Shown here: positions 30,692-41,977 of the stretch, one piece after another
How the letters are laid out: the number at the start of each line of letters is the position of its first letter
Numbering within the stretch: the first letter of the stretch is position 1
DNA from: Mycobacterium marseillense
GTDB taxonomy: Bacteria; Actinomycetota; Actinomycetes; Mycobacteriales; Mycobacteriaceae
NCBI RefSeq assembly: GCF_010731675.1
Contig: NZ_AP022584.1
Span: 2,046,001-2,110,000, forward strand
Length of the DNA: 64,000 nt
Direction: 5' to 3'
Notes under the pieces: model-generated
What the model was told of the DNA's origin: nothing
What the model saw: only the letters and a program-made list of their open reading frames with translations
Database searches by the model: none
Made by a program: the position numbers and the translations under genes

Positions 30692-31564
30692 ATGGCGCGA
30701 AATCCGGTAGCGCAAACGGCGTTCGGCCCGATGGTCTTGGCGGCCGTCGAGCAGAACGAGCCGCCCGGGCGCCGCCTGGTGGACGACGATTTCGCCGAGC
30801 TGTTCTTGCCCACCCCGCTGCGGTGGCTGGTCGGCGCGACGCGGTTCGCGCCGGTTCGTCGCCTGATGATCCGGGGTTCGGAGTTCGCCGGTCCCGGGCT
30901 GTGGGCGAATCTGGCCTGCCGCAAGCGGTTTATCGCCGACAAGCTCGCCGAGTCGCTCGACGACATCGACGCCGTCGTCATCCTGGGGGCGGGCCTGGAC
31001 ACCCGCGCCTATCTGCTGACGCGGCGGGTCCGCATCCCGGTGTTCGAGGTCGACCTGCCGGTCAACGTCGCCCGCAAGTTCAAGACGGTGCGCCGGGTAC
31101 TGGGCGAACCGCCGCTGTCGGTCCGGTTGGTGGCGTTGAACCTCGAGCACGACGACCTGCTCACCGCGCTCGCCGAACACGGTTATCGCACCGATTACCG
31201 GGTCTTCTTCATCTGCGAGGGCGTCACCCAGTACCTGACCGAAGCCACCGTGCGCCGCACGCTGGAGGGGCTGCGCGCGGCGGCGCCGGGCAGCCGTTTG
31301 GTGTTCACCTATGTCCGTAGGGATTTCATCGACGGCACGAATCGGTATGGCACCCGCACGCTGTACCGCAACGTGCGCCAGCGCCGGCAGCTGTGGCATT
31401 TCGGCTTGCAGCCCGACGACGTCGCCGCGTTCGTCGGCGAATACGGCTGGCGACTGGTGGAACAGGCCGGCCCCGACGAGCTCGCCGCGCGTTATGTCGA
31501 GCCGACCGGCCGCAAACTCAAGGCGTCGCAACTGGAGTGGTCGGCCTACGCCGAGAAGATCTAG
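30692..31564 (+). CDS. SAM-dependent methyltransferase, LCMT/Omt type (Rv2751-like)
   Basis: A 290-residue class I methyltransferase of the large mycobacterial leucine-carboxyl-methyltransferase-like family. The SAM motif VVILGAGLDTRAYLL and the later ICEGVTQYLTE are diagnostic. Substrate unknown. The ATG at 30692 is five bases after the SDR stop, so ABM, SDR and methyltransferase form a three-gene unit. It converges on the RNase J gene. Confidence 0.88.
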   Translation: MARNPVAQTAFGPMVLAAVEQNEPPGRRLVDDDFAELFLPTPLRWLVGATRFAPVRRLMIRGSEFAGPGLWANLACRKRFIADKLAESLDDIDAVVILGAGLDTRAYLLTRRVRIPVFEVDLPVNVARKFKTVRRVLGEPPLSVRLVALNLEHDDLLTALAEHGYRTDYRVFFICEGVTQYLTEATVRRTLEGLRAAAPGSRLVFTYVRRDFIDGTNRYGTRTLYRNVRQRRQLWHFGLQPDDVAAFVGEYGWRLVEQAGPDELAARYVEPTGRKLKASQLEWSAYAEKI

Positions 31565-31565
31565 G

Positions 31566-33242
31566 TCAGACCTCGATGACGGTCGGCACGATCATCGGCT
31601 GGCGGCGGTAGGTTTCGCCCACCCACTTGCCGACGGTGCGCCGGACACCCTGGGCGATGCGGCCGGGGTCCGTGATGTTTTCGGCCAGCAGCGCCTCGAG
31701 CTCCGCCTCGACCCTGCGCACGGCCGGCTCGAGGGCCTTGGGGTCTTCGGAGAAGCCGCGCGAATACAGGTGCGGTGGGGCCACCGGACGCCCGGTGCCG
31801 CGCTGGACCACGATGGTCACCGCGACGAAACCCGATGACAGGATGAGCCTTTCGCCCAACGTGATGTCGCCGACGTCGCCGTTGATCAGGCCGTCGACGA
31901 ACATCTTGCCGACCGGCACCGCCCCGGCGATCGACGCCTTGCCGGCGACCAGGTCGACGCTGACCCCGTTCTCGGCCAGCAGGATCGACTCCTCCGGCAC
32001 GCCGGTGCGGGCCGCCAGCTTGGAGTTGGCGCGCAGCATCCGCCACGTCCCGTGCACGGGCATGACATGGCGAGGCCGAATCCCGTTGTACAGGAACAGC
32101 AGTTCGCCGGCGTAGGCGTGGCCCGAAACGTGAACGCGCGCTTGAGCGTTGGTGACGACGCGGGCCCCGATCTTGGCGAGTTCGTCGATGACGCCGTAGA
32201 CGGCCTCCTCGTTGCCCGGGATCAGCGACGACGCCAGCACCACGAGGTCACCCGCGGTCAGGGTGATGCTGCGGTGCTCGCCGCGCGACATCCGCGACAA
32301 CGCCGACATCGGCTCACCCTGGGTTCCGGTGGTGATCAGCACCACCCGCTCGGGCGGCATCATCTCGGCCGCGCCGATATCGATCACGTCGGAATCCGCC
32401 ACCCGCAAAAAGCCGAGCTCTCGGGCGATGCCCATGTTGCGCACCATGGAGCGGCCGACGAACGACACCCGGCGGCCCAATGCCACTGCGGCATCGATGA
32501 TTTGCTGGACACGGTCCACGTTGGAGGCGAAGCACGCCACGATGACGCGGCCGTCGGCGCCGCGGATCAGGCGGTGCAGCGTCGGACCCACTTCGCTCTC
32601 CGACGGCCCCACGCCGGGGTGCTCGGCATTGGTCGAGTCACACAGGAACAGGTCCACCCCGGCGTCCCCGAGGCGGGACATGCCGGGTAGGTCGGTCGGC
32701 CGGCCGTCCAGCGGAAGCTGGTCGAGTTTGATGTCGCCGGTGTGCAGAATCGTTCCCGCGCCGGTATGCACGGCGATCGCCAGCGCGTCGGGGATGGAGT
32801 GGTTGACGGCGAAGTACTGGCATTCGAAGACGCCGTGGGCGCTCTTCTGGCCCTCGGCCACCTCGACGAACACCGGCTTGAGCCGGTGCTCGCGGCACTT
32901 CGCGGCGACCAGCGCGAGCGTGAATCTCGAACCGACGACCGGGATGTCGGGCCGCAGCTTGAGCAGGAACGGAATGCCGCCGATGTGATCCTCGTGCGCG
33001 TGGGTGAGCACCAGCGCCTCGATGTCGTCGAGCCGATCCTCGATATGGCGCAGATCCGGGAGGATCAGGTCGACCCCGGGCTCGTCGTGGGTGGGAAACA
33101 TCACCCCGCAGTCGATGATGAGCAGCCTGCCCAGGTGCTCCAGAACCGTCATGTTGCGGCCGATTTCGCTGATGCCGCCAAGCGCGGTGACCCGCAACCC
33201 TCCAGTGGCCAACGGGCCTGGCGGGGCGAGGTCTACATCCAC
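31566..33242 (-). CDS. rnj: Ribonuclease J
   Basis: A 558-residue beta-CASP metallo-beta-lactamase nuclease with 5'-3' exonuclease and endonuclease activity. The zinc motif is THAHEDHIGG, with further ligand-bearing segments HTGDIK and HVSGHAYAGE. It acts in rRNA and mRNA processing. The GTG at 33242 (protein begins MDVDLAPPGP) gives the length of M. tuberculosis RNase J. It follows dapA by 19 bases on the same strand. Confidence 0.96.
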   Translation of the reverse strand: MDVDLAPPGPLATGGLRVTALGGISEIGRNMTVLEHLGRLLIIDCGVMFPTHDEPGVDLILPDLRHIEDRLDDIEALVLTHAHEDHIGGIPFLLKLRPDIPVVGSRFTLALVAAKCREHRLKPVFVEVAEGQKSAHGVFECQYFAVNHSIPDALAIAVHTGAGTILHTGDIKLDQLPLDGRPTDLPGMSRLGDAGVDLFLCDSTNAEHPGVGPSESEVGPTLHRLIRGADGRVIVACFASNVDRVQQIIDAAVALGRRVSFVGRSMVRNMGIARELGFLRVADSDVIDIGAAEMMPPERVVLITTGTQGEPMSALSRMSRGEHRSITLTAGDLVVLASSLIPGNEEAVYGVIDELAKIGARVVTNAQARVHVSGHAYAGELLFLYNGIRPRHVMPVHGTWRMLRANSKLAARTGVPEESILLAENGVSVDLVAGKASIAGAVPVGKMFVDGLINGDVGDITLGERLILSSGFVAVTIVVQRGTGRPVAPPHLYSRGFSEDPKALEPAVRRVEAELEALLAENITDPGRIAQGVRRTVGKWVGETYRRQPMIVPTVIEV

Positions 33243-33261
33243 TTCTCGGACGCTCCTTGGG

Positions 33262-34254
<993 letters not shown>

Positions 34255-34393
34255 TCACAGCCGGGGGGAGGTCCGATAAGTGCCCGCCTAGCAGCGGCAA
34301 CGGCGGCTCCCAGCGGGCGCGTGGGTCGTTGTCGCTGTGCGGCGGGCACTACGCCCGATGGTCCCGGGCGAGTGACGGCAGTGACAGCCGGGC

Positions 34394-35146
34394 TCAGGCT
34401 TCGGTCGCCAATGGGCTGGTCGCGACCTCGGTCCCGTCGGCCAACGCGGAGATCTCGAAGTCGGCGAAGACCGCGGGCGCGGCGCTCGCCAGCTGGCGCA
34501 GGCATTCGATGGCCAGCCGCCGGATCTCCACGTCGGCGTGCTCGCTGGCGCGCATGGCGATGAAGTGGCGCCAGGCCCGGTAGTTGCCGGTGACGACGAT
34601 GCGGGTTTCGGTGGCGTTGGGCAGCACCGCGCGGGCGGCCTGGCGCGCCTGCTTGCGCCGCAACACCGCGTTCGGCTGGTCGGCGAATTTCGCCTCCAGC
34701 CTGGTCAGCAAGTCGGTGTAGGTGGCGCGGCTGGCGTCGGCGGCCGCGGCCAGGATCTGCCGCAGTTCGGGATCGTCTTCCAGACCGGGCGGCACGACGA
34801 CGTGCGAGTCCGTCTCGGGGACGTAGCGCTGCGACAGCTGGGAGTAGGAGAAGTGCCGGTGCCGGATCAGCTCGTGCGTGCACGAGCGCGAGAGGCCGGT
34901 GATGTAGAACGACACACTCGCGTGCTCGAGCACCGAAAAGTGTCCGACGTCGATGATGTGCCTGATGTAGCCGGCGTTGGTCGCGGTCTTGGGATTGGGT
35001 TTCGACCAGCTTTGGTAGCAGGCCCGGCCGGCGAACTCGACCAGCGCGGGGCCGCCGTCGGCGTCGGTGCTCCACGGCACGTCCGGGGGCGCCAAGAACT
35101 CGGTCTTGGCGATCAGTTGCACGCGCAGCGGCGCGATCTCGGCCAC
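34394..35146 (-). CDS. thyX: Flavin-dependent thymidylate synthase ThyX
   Basis: A 250-residue ThyX with the signature [13 protein letters not shown]. It methylates dUMP using FAD and methylene-tetrahydrofolate and yields tetrahydrofolate, so it does not need DfrA. ThyA is also present at 40256-41056. The GTG at 35146, with AAGGTGA about seven bases upstream, gives the M. tuberculosis length; the GTG at 35155 is a close alternative. Confidence 0.96.
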   Translation of the reverse strand: MAEIAPLRVQLIAKTEFLAPPDVPWSTDADGGPALVEFAGRACYQSWSKPNPKTATNAGYIRHIIDVGHFSVLEHASVSFYITGLSRSCTHELIRHRHFSYSQLSQRYVPETDSHVVVPPGLEDDPELRQILAAAADASRATYTDLLTRLEAKFADQPNAVLRRKQARQAARAVLPNATETRIVVTGNYRAWRHFIAMRASEHADVEIRRLAIECLRQLASAAPAVFADFEISALADGTEVATSPLATEA

Positions 35147-35156
35147 GGCGCTCACC

Positions 35157-36278
35157 TTAGCCCGGCGACGATGCGCGCCGCGTAGCGGCGCGAGGAGGAG
35201 TCGGGCCATCAAGCGAAGGCGTGCCGGGCGGGATCCGCACCTTTCCGCAGACCAGTAACGGCAGCAACGCATCACGCAGGCCGGACAACCGGGCGCTTTC
35301 GGCGCGGCGGGCATGGCAGAGCGCGCCCAGGCCGGTGACCGTCCGCAGCGCCGCCGGACTCAGCCGGCGGACGTCGGGGACCCACACGTCGAGGAGGTCA
35401 CGCGGCGGAATCCGCTGATGGCTGCCCGACGTCCCCGCGGCCCGCCGCTGCACGCGCAGCGCGACGTCGGGTTGCCGCAGCGCCGACCACAGCGCCGAGG
35501 AGTCGATACCGACGGGCCTGAGCACGGCGAACTCCGTGCTGGCCAGCGCCATTTCCGGCGGCAGGCTCACCACATTCCAGATCCGCGGAATCCGCGGGTT
35601 CAGCTTGGCGAACAGCACGCACGGCTCCGACAGGAGCAGCTTGCCGCTTTTCACCGACCGCCCTTCGACCAGGCGGGGTTTGGCCCCGGCGTCGAACGCC
35701 GGAAGGCTGAAATGCGCGACCCGCGCGGCGAACTGCCCCACGTTGCGGAACGCGGTCGACGGGACCGCCAGGCTCGACAGCCGCACGCGGTCCACCACCG
35801 ATTCGGCATGGGCAACCATCAGGCGTTCGGCGGCCTCGATCACGCGGTCGTTGGCGGCGATCTTGTCGTCAAGGGCGCCGAGCAGCTCCGCGATCCGGTG
35901 TCGCTCGTCCGCCGCGACGGTCGACACCGAAACGTCGTGCAGGATCCGCTGATTGAGCAGGGGCTGCCCGGACCCGGATCGGTGATCGCTCAGCCGGCAG
36001 GTGTGCAGGGCGTAATACCAATAGCGCGTCTCCCCCGGGTCTTTCGCGCGGCACACCAGCGCGTTCTCGGTCACCCAGATGTCGGAGTCGCAGTAGCGCA
36101 AACTGCCGCAATAGGTTCCGACGCGGCCCACCACGATCAGCGGGCCGCCGGCGTTGTGCCGCGCGGCGGAGCCGATCGCTCCGTTGGCTCCGTAGACGGG
36201 AAAGCGCCCGTTCGGGGCGCGCACCGGTGCGCCGCTCCCGCTGCTGAAGTCGAGATGCTCGCCCAGGGTGGACTTCAC
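35157..36278 (-). CDS. hsdS: Type I restriction-modification specificity subunit HsdS
   Basis: A 373-residue HsdS with two target-recognition domains (about 1-125 and 185-325) separated by long conserved helices (around 130-165), the usual plan for reading a two-part DNA site. The GTG at 36278 overlaps the hsdM stop as GTGA, so the two are coupled. M. tuberculosis has a short hsdS.1 fragment at this place and a second hsdS a few genes away; here a single full-length gene is present. No hsdR is in the window. Confidence 0.87.
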   Translation of the reverse strand: MKSTLGEHLDFSSGSGAPVRAPNGRFPVYGANGAIGSAARHNAGGPLIVVGRVGTYCGSLRYCDSDIWVTENALVCRAKDPGETRYWYYALHTCRLSDHRSGSGQPLLNQRILHDVSVSTVAADERHRIAELLGALDDKIAANDRVIEAAERLMVAHAESVVDRVRLSSLAVPSTAFRNVGQFAARVAHFSLPAFDAGAKPRLVEGRSVKSGKLLLSEPCVLFAKLNPRIPRIWNVVSLPPEMALASTEFAVLRPVGIDSSALWSALRQPDVALRVQRRAAGTSGSHQRIPPRDLLDVWVPDVRRLSPAALRTVTGLGALCHARRAESARLSGLRDALLPLLVCGKVRIPPGTPSLDGPTPPRAATRRASSPG

Positions 36279-37648
36279 CGCAACCGATCCACCTGCCGGC
36301 GCACCACTTGATCCAGGCGCGCGGAATCGTCGAGCGCCGCGAGCAACTCGTCGGTCAATCGCGCGATCTTGTCGCCGCTCGGCTCCCCGTCGTCTGGGGC
36401 GCTCGGCGCGTCCACGTAGCGGCCCGGCGTCAGGACGTGGCCCGCGGCCCTGATGTCGTCCAGCGACACGGACCGGCAAAAGCCCGGAACATCTTGGTAA
36501 ACAATGCTTTTGGCGCGCGCGGACTGCGTGTCGCACCACGCGTGGTAGGTGTCGCCGATCCGGACGATCTCCTCCTGGGTCAGCGCGCGCTCCGCGCGAT
36601 CCACCAGATAGCCGAGCTCTCGGGCGTCGATGAACAGCACCTGGCGCGACCGGTGGCCCTTGTCCATAGCGAAGAACCACAGGCACACCGGTATCCCGGT
36701 GCTGCGGAACAACTGTGCGGGCAGGGCGACCATGCACGACACCAGATCCGCCTCGACGATCCGCGCCCGGATGTCCCCCTCGCCCAGGACCTTCGAGGAC
36801 ATCGAGCCATTGGCCATCACGACGCCGGCCCTGCCGGCCGGCGCCAGTTTGGACAGGATGTGCTGGATCCACGCGTAGTTCGCGTTGGTCGCGGGCGGAA
36901 CGCCGTAGCGCCAGCGCGGGTCGTCGATGTCGCGCGCCCAATCTTTGATGTTGAAGGGCGGATTGGCCATCACGTAGTCCATCTGCACGCCGGCGTGCAG
37001 GTCGGTGACGAACGTGTCGGCGCACCGCGCGCCCATACCGGAGTTGTCGATGTCGTGCACGGCGAGGTTCATTCGCGCCATGCGCCAGGTCTGTTCGACG
37101 CTTTCCTGACCGTAGACGGTGACTTTCGCGGGATCGCCGTCGTGCTCGGCGATGAAGTGCTCGGTCTGCACGAACATCCCGCCCGAGCCGCAGCACGGGT
37201 CATACACCCGGCCGCCGGCCGGTTCGAGCACCTCGACCAGCAGCCGCACGACGCTGGGCGGTGTGAAGAACTCGCCGCCCCGCTTTCCTTCCGCGCGCGC
37301 GAAATTTCCCAGGAAGTACTCGTACACCTCGCCCAGCAGATCGCGATGGCCGTCCTGCCCGCCGGATCCCACGGTGTCCAGAAGCTCGATCAGCTCGCCG
37401 AGGCGGCGCCGGTCGAGGTCTTCGTACAGCCGCGGCAGGCCCGCGGCCCGCATCGCGTCGTCGACGAGCCGGCCGATGTTGGCGGCTTTGGCGTTGTCCG
37501 CCAAGGCCTTCCAATCCGGCTCGGAGACGTGCCTGAGGAAGACCAGCCCGAGGACGACGTCCTTGTACTGGCCGGCCGACAGGGACCCCCGCAGGGTATT
37601 GGCCGCCTTCCACAGCGTGTCCTTGAGTTCCTTGTGCGTCGCGCGCAT
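36275..37648 (-). CDS. hsdM: Type I DNA methyltransferase subunit HsdM, shortened N-terminal domain
   Basis: A 457-residue N6-adenine methyltransferase subunit. The SAM motif DPCCGSGG is at 150-157 and the catalytic NPPF at 229-232. The N-terminal helical domain is unusually short: after VFLRHVS (36-42) the sequence passes directly to EPDWKALADNAKAANIG, whereas HsdM proteins I know have some 50 or more residues between these segments. The frame is intact, so this is an in-frame deletion or a natural short form. The domain helps close the enzyme on DNA, so activity may be altered. The ATG at 37648 shares a base with the stop of the upstream gene. Confidence 0.9.
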   Translation of the reverse strand: MRATHKELKDTLWKAANTLRGSLSAGQYKDVVLGLVFLRHVSEPDWKALADNAKAANIGRLVDDAMRAAGLPRLYEDLDRRRLGELIELLDTVGSGGQDGHRDLLGEVYEYFLGNFARAEGKRGGEFFTPPSVVRLLVEVLEPAGGRVYDPCCGSGGMFVQTEHFIAEHDGDPAKVTVYGQESVEQTWRMARMNLAVHDIDNSGMGARCADTFVTDLHAGVQMDYVMANPPFNIKDWARDIDDPRWRYGVPPATNANYAWIQHILSKLAPAGRAGVVMANGSMSSKVLGEGDIRARIVEADLVSCMVALPAQLFRSTGIPVCLWFFAMDKGHRSRQVLFIDARELGYLVDRAERALTQEEIVRIGDTYHAWCDTQSARAKSIVYQDVPGFCRSVSLDDIRAAGHVLTPGRYVDAPSAPDDGEPSGDKIARLTDELLAALDDSARLDQVVRRQVDRLR

Positions 37649-38865
37649 CAGCTGATCGTCCGCAGGTGGGTGGCCAGGTCCCCGCGGCCGGCCACGCTGA
37701 ATCCCCCCAGGCCAAGCCAGGACGCCATGGACTGGAGTTCGCCGGCCAGCGCGGCGGCGACGCGCGGTTTGGGGGTGTCGGGCTCGGCGAACGCCCCGAC
37801 CACGCGCAGCGAATCGGCCGACCGGTCGGCCTTGAGATCGACCCGCGCCACCAGCCGCCCGTCCATCAGCAGCGGCCACACGTAATAGCCGTACTGCCGC
37901 TTGGCGGCCGGCGTGTAAATCTCGATGCGGTAATGGAATTCGAAGAGCCGCTCGACGCGGGGCCGGAAGAAGATCAGCGGGTCGAACGGGCACAACAGTG
38001 CGGTGCCGCGATCGACGCGGGGCACCGTCCGGCCCGCGCGCAGGTAGGCGGGCGCGGACCAGCCGTCGACGTCGACGCGTTCGATGTCGCCGTCGGCCAG
38101 CAACTGAGCGATCGCCGGCTTGGCCTGGGCGGCCGACAGCCGAAAATAGTCGCGGATGTCGGCCTCGGTGCCCACGCCCAGCGCGGTGGCCGCGCGCAGC
38201 GTGAGTTCGCGGAGCGCCTCGCCGTCGTCGACCTCGCGCGCCAGCACCGCGGCCGGCAACACCCGCTCCACCAGGTCGTAGTGGCGGGCGAAGCCCACCC
38301 GGGTGGCCGTGGTGAGCACGCCGGACGAAAACAGCGCCTCGGCCACCCATTTGGTGTCGCTGCGCGTCCACCAGGTGCCCTTTTTGCGTCGCTGCGCCGA
38401 CAATTTCGAGGCCAGATGGGCTTCGATCTGGCCGGCCGTGCTGGGCCCGAGTTCGGCGACGGCGGCCACCACCTCGTCGATCAGGCGGGGATTGGCCTTG
38501 ACGATGTGGGTTCCCCACCGGCCGTGCCGATACTGGCGCATCCGCCAGCGCAGCAGCGGCCAGTCCTCGACGGCCATCAGTGCGGCCTCGTGCGCCCAGT
38601 ACTCGGCCAGCAGCCGCGACGACCGCGGGCCCCAGGCCGCGCGGTCGAGCACGTCGCGGTCGTAGGGCCCGAGCCGGCTGAACACCGGCGCGTAGTGGGC
38701 GCGCACCGCGACCGACACCGAATCCAGTTGCAGCACTTGGATCCTGGATATCAGCCGCTTCAGGTGGGCACGGGTGATGGGGCCGTCGGGGCGGGGCTCG
38801 CTAAATCCTTGGGCCGCAACGGCAATCCGCCGGGCTTGAGCGGCGGAGAGCCTGCGGGTCGACAC
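37648..38865 (-). CDS. YcaQ/AlkX-like winged-helix DNA glycosylase family protein
   Basis: A 405-residue HTH_42 (AlkZ-like) protein. The N-terminal LQLDSVSVAVRAHYAPVFSRLGPY contains the QxD motif of the YcaQ branch, and the WALLMDGRL-type barrel segment appears later as VWPLLMDGRLVARVDLK. Family members unhook DNA crosslinks or bulky lesions as glycosylases. Its stop overlaps the hsdM start (TGATG), so it may be the first gene of a three-gene unit with hsdM and hsdS. M. tuberculosis has toxin-antitoxin genes at this place instead. Confidence 0.83.
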   Translation of the reverse strand: MSTRRLSAAQARRIAVAAQGFSEPRPDGPITRAHLKRLISRIQVLQLDSVSVAVRAHYAPVFSRLGPYDRDVLDRAAWGPRSSRLLAEYWAHEAALMAVEDWPLLRWRMRQYRHGRWGTHIVKANPRLIDEVVAAVAELGPSTAGQIEAHLASKLSAQRRKKGTWWTRSDTKWVAEALFSSGVLTTATRVGFARHYDLVERVLPAAVLAREVDDGEALRELTLRAATALGVGTEADIRDYFRLSAAQAKPAIAQLLADGDIERVDVDGWSAPAYLRAGRTVPRVDRGTALLCPFDPLIFFRPRVERLFEFHYRIEIYTPAAKRQYGYYVWPLLMDGRLVARVDLKADRSADSLRVVGAFAEPDTPKPRVAAALAGELQSMASWLGLGGFSVAGRGDLATHLRTIS

Positions 38866-38917
38866 GGCGCCGAGAATACCGTCCCGAAGGCGCCCGTCGG
38901 TGGAGGCTAGCGGGAGC

Positions 38918-39652
38918 TCAGCTCGCGCGGGCCTTGCCGTCCAGGGGCGCCAGGGCGCCGTCGTCGTCCGGATTCTTCTGTTCCTTGTAGGCCGCCTCGA
39001 GTGCGGCCGGAACGCTGTCTAGGTCGCGGTAGACGCCCATCAGCTGTTCGAGGATCTCGATGCGCTGCGCGGTCGCTTCGTCGACCGCGCGCCGGGCCTT
39101 GTCACGGTAGTGATCGGCCCCCTGCTTGGCGTCACCGAGGAGCTGCTCGCACTCCCGCTCGGCGTTCTGGCGCGCCTCCTCGATCGCCGCTTGGGTTTCG
39201 GCGCGCATCTCGGCCAGTTCGGCGTCGAGCTTCTCCTTGGTCTCCGCGTATTCGGTTTCGAGCGCTTTCTGCTGGGCGGCCATGTCCGCGAGCACCTCGT
39301 CGCGTTTGCGTTCGGCGGCTTCGGCCTCGGCCTCCGCCGCCGCGATCAGCGCGTCCGCCTCGGCGCGCGCCTCGGCCTGCATCTCGGCGACCTCGTCGAC
39401 GGCGCGCCGCAGCATCTTCGCCATCCGCTGCTGCATCGCATGCGGCGAGGGTGACGTGTCCGTGAGGACGGCCACTTCCTTGCGCAGCGCCGCGGTTTGC
39501 TCGCCGGATTCCTGCAGCCGGGCCCGCAGGCTCTCGACATCGTCAAGCAGCAGTTGCTGCTTGGTGGTCAACATCTCGATGTGGGCATCGACGGCGGCCG
39601 CGTCGTAGCCCATGAACTTTCGCGAGAACGTCTTCACGGGTTCGGTTATCAC
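38918..39652 (-). CDS. DivIVA-like coiled-coil protein
   Basis: A 244-residue protein. The first 35 residues (FSRKFMGYDAAAVDAHIEML) resemble the membrane-binding DivIVA N-terminus, and most of the rest is Ala/Glu/Arg-rich coiled coil to about residue 210, then an acidic tail. Such proteins mark poles or septa in actinobacteria, but this is not Wag31 itself. The GTG at 39652 has GGGGGA six bases upstream. It lies between dfrA and the YcaQ-like gene; a role in cell architecture is inferred only from the fold. Confidence 0.8.
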   Translation of the reverse strand: MITEPVKTFSRKFMGYDAAAVDAHIEMLTTKQQLLLDDVESLRARLQESGEQTAALRKEVAVLTDTSPSPHAMQQRMAKMLRRAVDEVAEMQAEARAEADALIAAAEAEAEAAERKRDEVLADMAAQQKALETEYAETKEKLDAELAEMRAETQAAIEEARQNAERECEQLLGDAKQGADHYRDKARRAVDEATAQRIEILEQLMGVYRDLDSVPAALEAAYKEQKNPDDDGALAPLDGKARAS

Positions 39653-39755
39653 TGCAATTCCCCCTTTGTCCGGAAACGCCTGGTAGACCCTGTGCGACCG
39701 ACCCCCCGAGTCCGAGTATGTCAGGTCGGGGCCGAGCGCGAGCAGGCGCGCAGGC

Positions 39756-41056
<1,301 letters not shown>

Positions 41057-41067
41057 GCGGTCAGCTT

Positions 41068-41173
41068 AGCGGCGATCGCGAGCGCGGCGAAGCCGGGCGC
41101 GGCGGGTCGGCGCCGATTTATCCAGCGGCGATCGCGAGCGCGGCGAAGCCGGGCGCGGCGGGTCGGCGCCGAT
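41068..41173. repeat. Two-copy tandem repeat, 56-bp period
   Basis: Two identical 50-base units (41068-41117, 41124-41173) separated by six bases. The core is a near match to the 55-bp repeat at 12926-13032, so both belong to one dispersed element. It lies between the divergent thyA and dienelactone-hydrolase genes. Confidence 0.92.
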
Positions 41174-41210
41174 GTTTTCGGGCGTCGCAGCGGGGAGTAG
41201 AACGGGTGCC

Positions 41211-41960
41211 ATGCCGAATATCACCGACGTCGTCACCACCCCCGATGGCACCTGCACGGTGCACCTGTTCACCCCCGACGGTCCGGAATCCCAAGTCCCC
41301 TGGCCCGGTGTGGTCATGTATCCCGACGCCGGCGGCGTGCGGGACACGTTCGAGCAGATGGCCGCCAAGCTGGCCGGCTTCGGCTATGCCGTGCTGCTCC
41401 CGGACGTCTACTACCGCACCGCCGACTGGGCGCCGTTCGACATGGCGACCGTCTTCAGCGACCAGAAGGAACGCGGGCGCCTGTTTTCGATGATCGGCAG
41501 CGTCACCCCGGACCGGATGGCCGCCGATGCCACCGCGTTCTTCGACTACCTGGCCGCCCGCCCCGAGGTGTGCGGCGAACGCTTCGGCGTGTGCGGCTAT
41601 TGCATGGGCGGGCGGACGTCGCTGATGGTCGCCGGCCGGGTGCCCGATCGGGTGGCCGCCGCGGCGTCCTTCCACGGCGGCGGCCTGGTAACAGACACCG
41701 ACGACAGCCCGCACCTGCTGGCCGACCGGATGAGCGCGACGGTGTACGTGGGCGGCGCCCAGAACGACGCGTCGTTCACCGCCGATCACGCCGAACAGCT
41801 CGACAAGGCGCTGACGGCGGCCGGGGTCGAGCACACCATCGAGTGGTATGCGGCGGGCCACGGATTCGCCGTCCCGGACAACGCGCCGTATGACCCCGCG
41901 GCCGCCGAGCGGCACTGGGACGCGATGACGGGCGTATTCGCCGCGGCGTTACCGCGCTGA
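41211..41960 (+). CDS. Dienelactone-hydrolase-family protein (Rv2765-like)
   Basis: A 249-residue alpha/beta-hydrolase with a Cys nucleophile in GVCGYCMGGR, the acid near QNDASF and the His in AAGHGFAV, the triad of the dienelactone hydrolase family. The family hydrolyses lactones from aromatic ring cleavage, but many bacterial members have other ester substrates. The ATG at 41211 is the family start; the frame is open upstream into the tandem repeat, which is not coding. Confidence 0.9.
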   Translation: MPNITDVVTTPDGTCTVHLFTPDGPESQVPWPGVVMYPDAGGVRDTFEQMAAKLAGFGYAVLLPDVYYRTADWAPFDMATVFSDQKERGRLFSMIGSVTPDRMAADATAFFDYLAARPEVCGERFGVCGYCMGGRTSLMVAGRVPDRVAAAASFHGGGLVTDTDDSPHLLADRMSATVYVGGAQNDASFTADHAEQLDKALTAAGVEHTIEWYAAGHGFAVPDNAPYDPAAAERHWDAMTGVFAAALPR

Positions 41961-41977
41961 GGGTTGCCCGGCGCCGT

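Noticed and set aside
41172..41210. Upstream start for the dienelactone-hydrolase-like gene at 41172
   Set aside because: It would begin inside the tandem repeat and add 13 non-conserved residues; the ATG at 41211 gives the family N-terminus.
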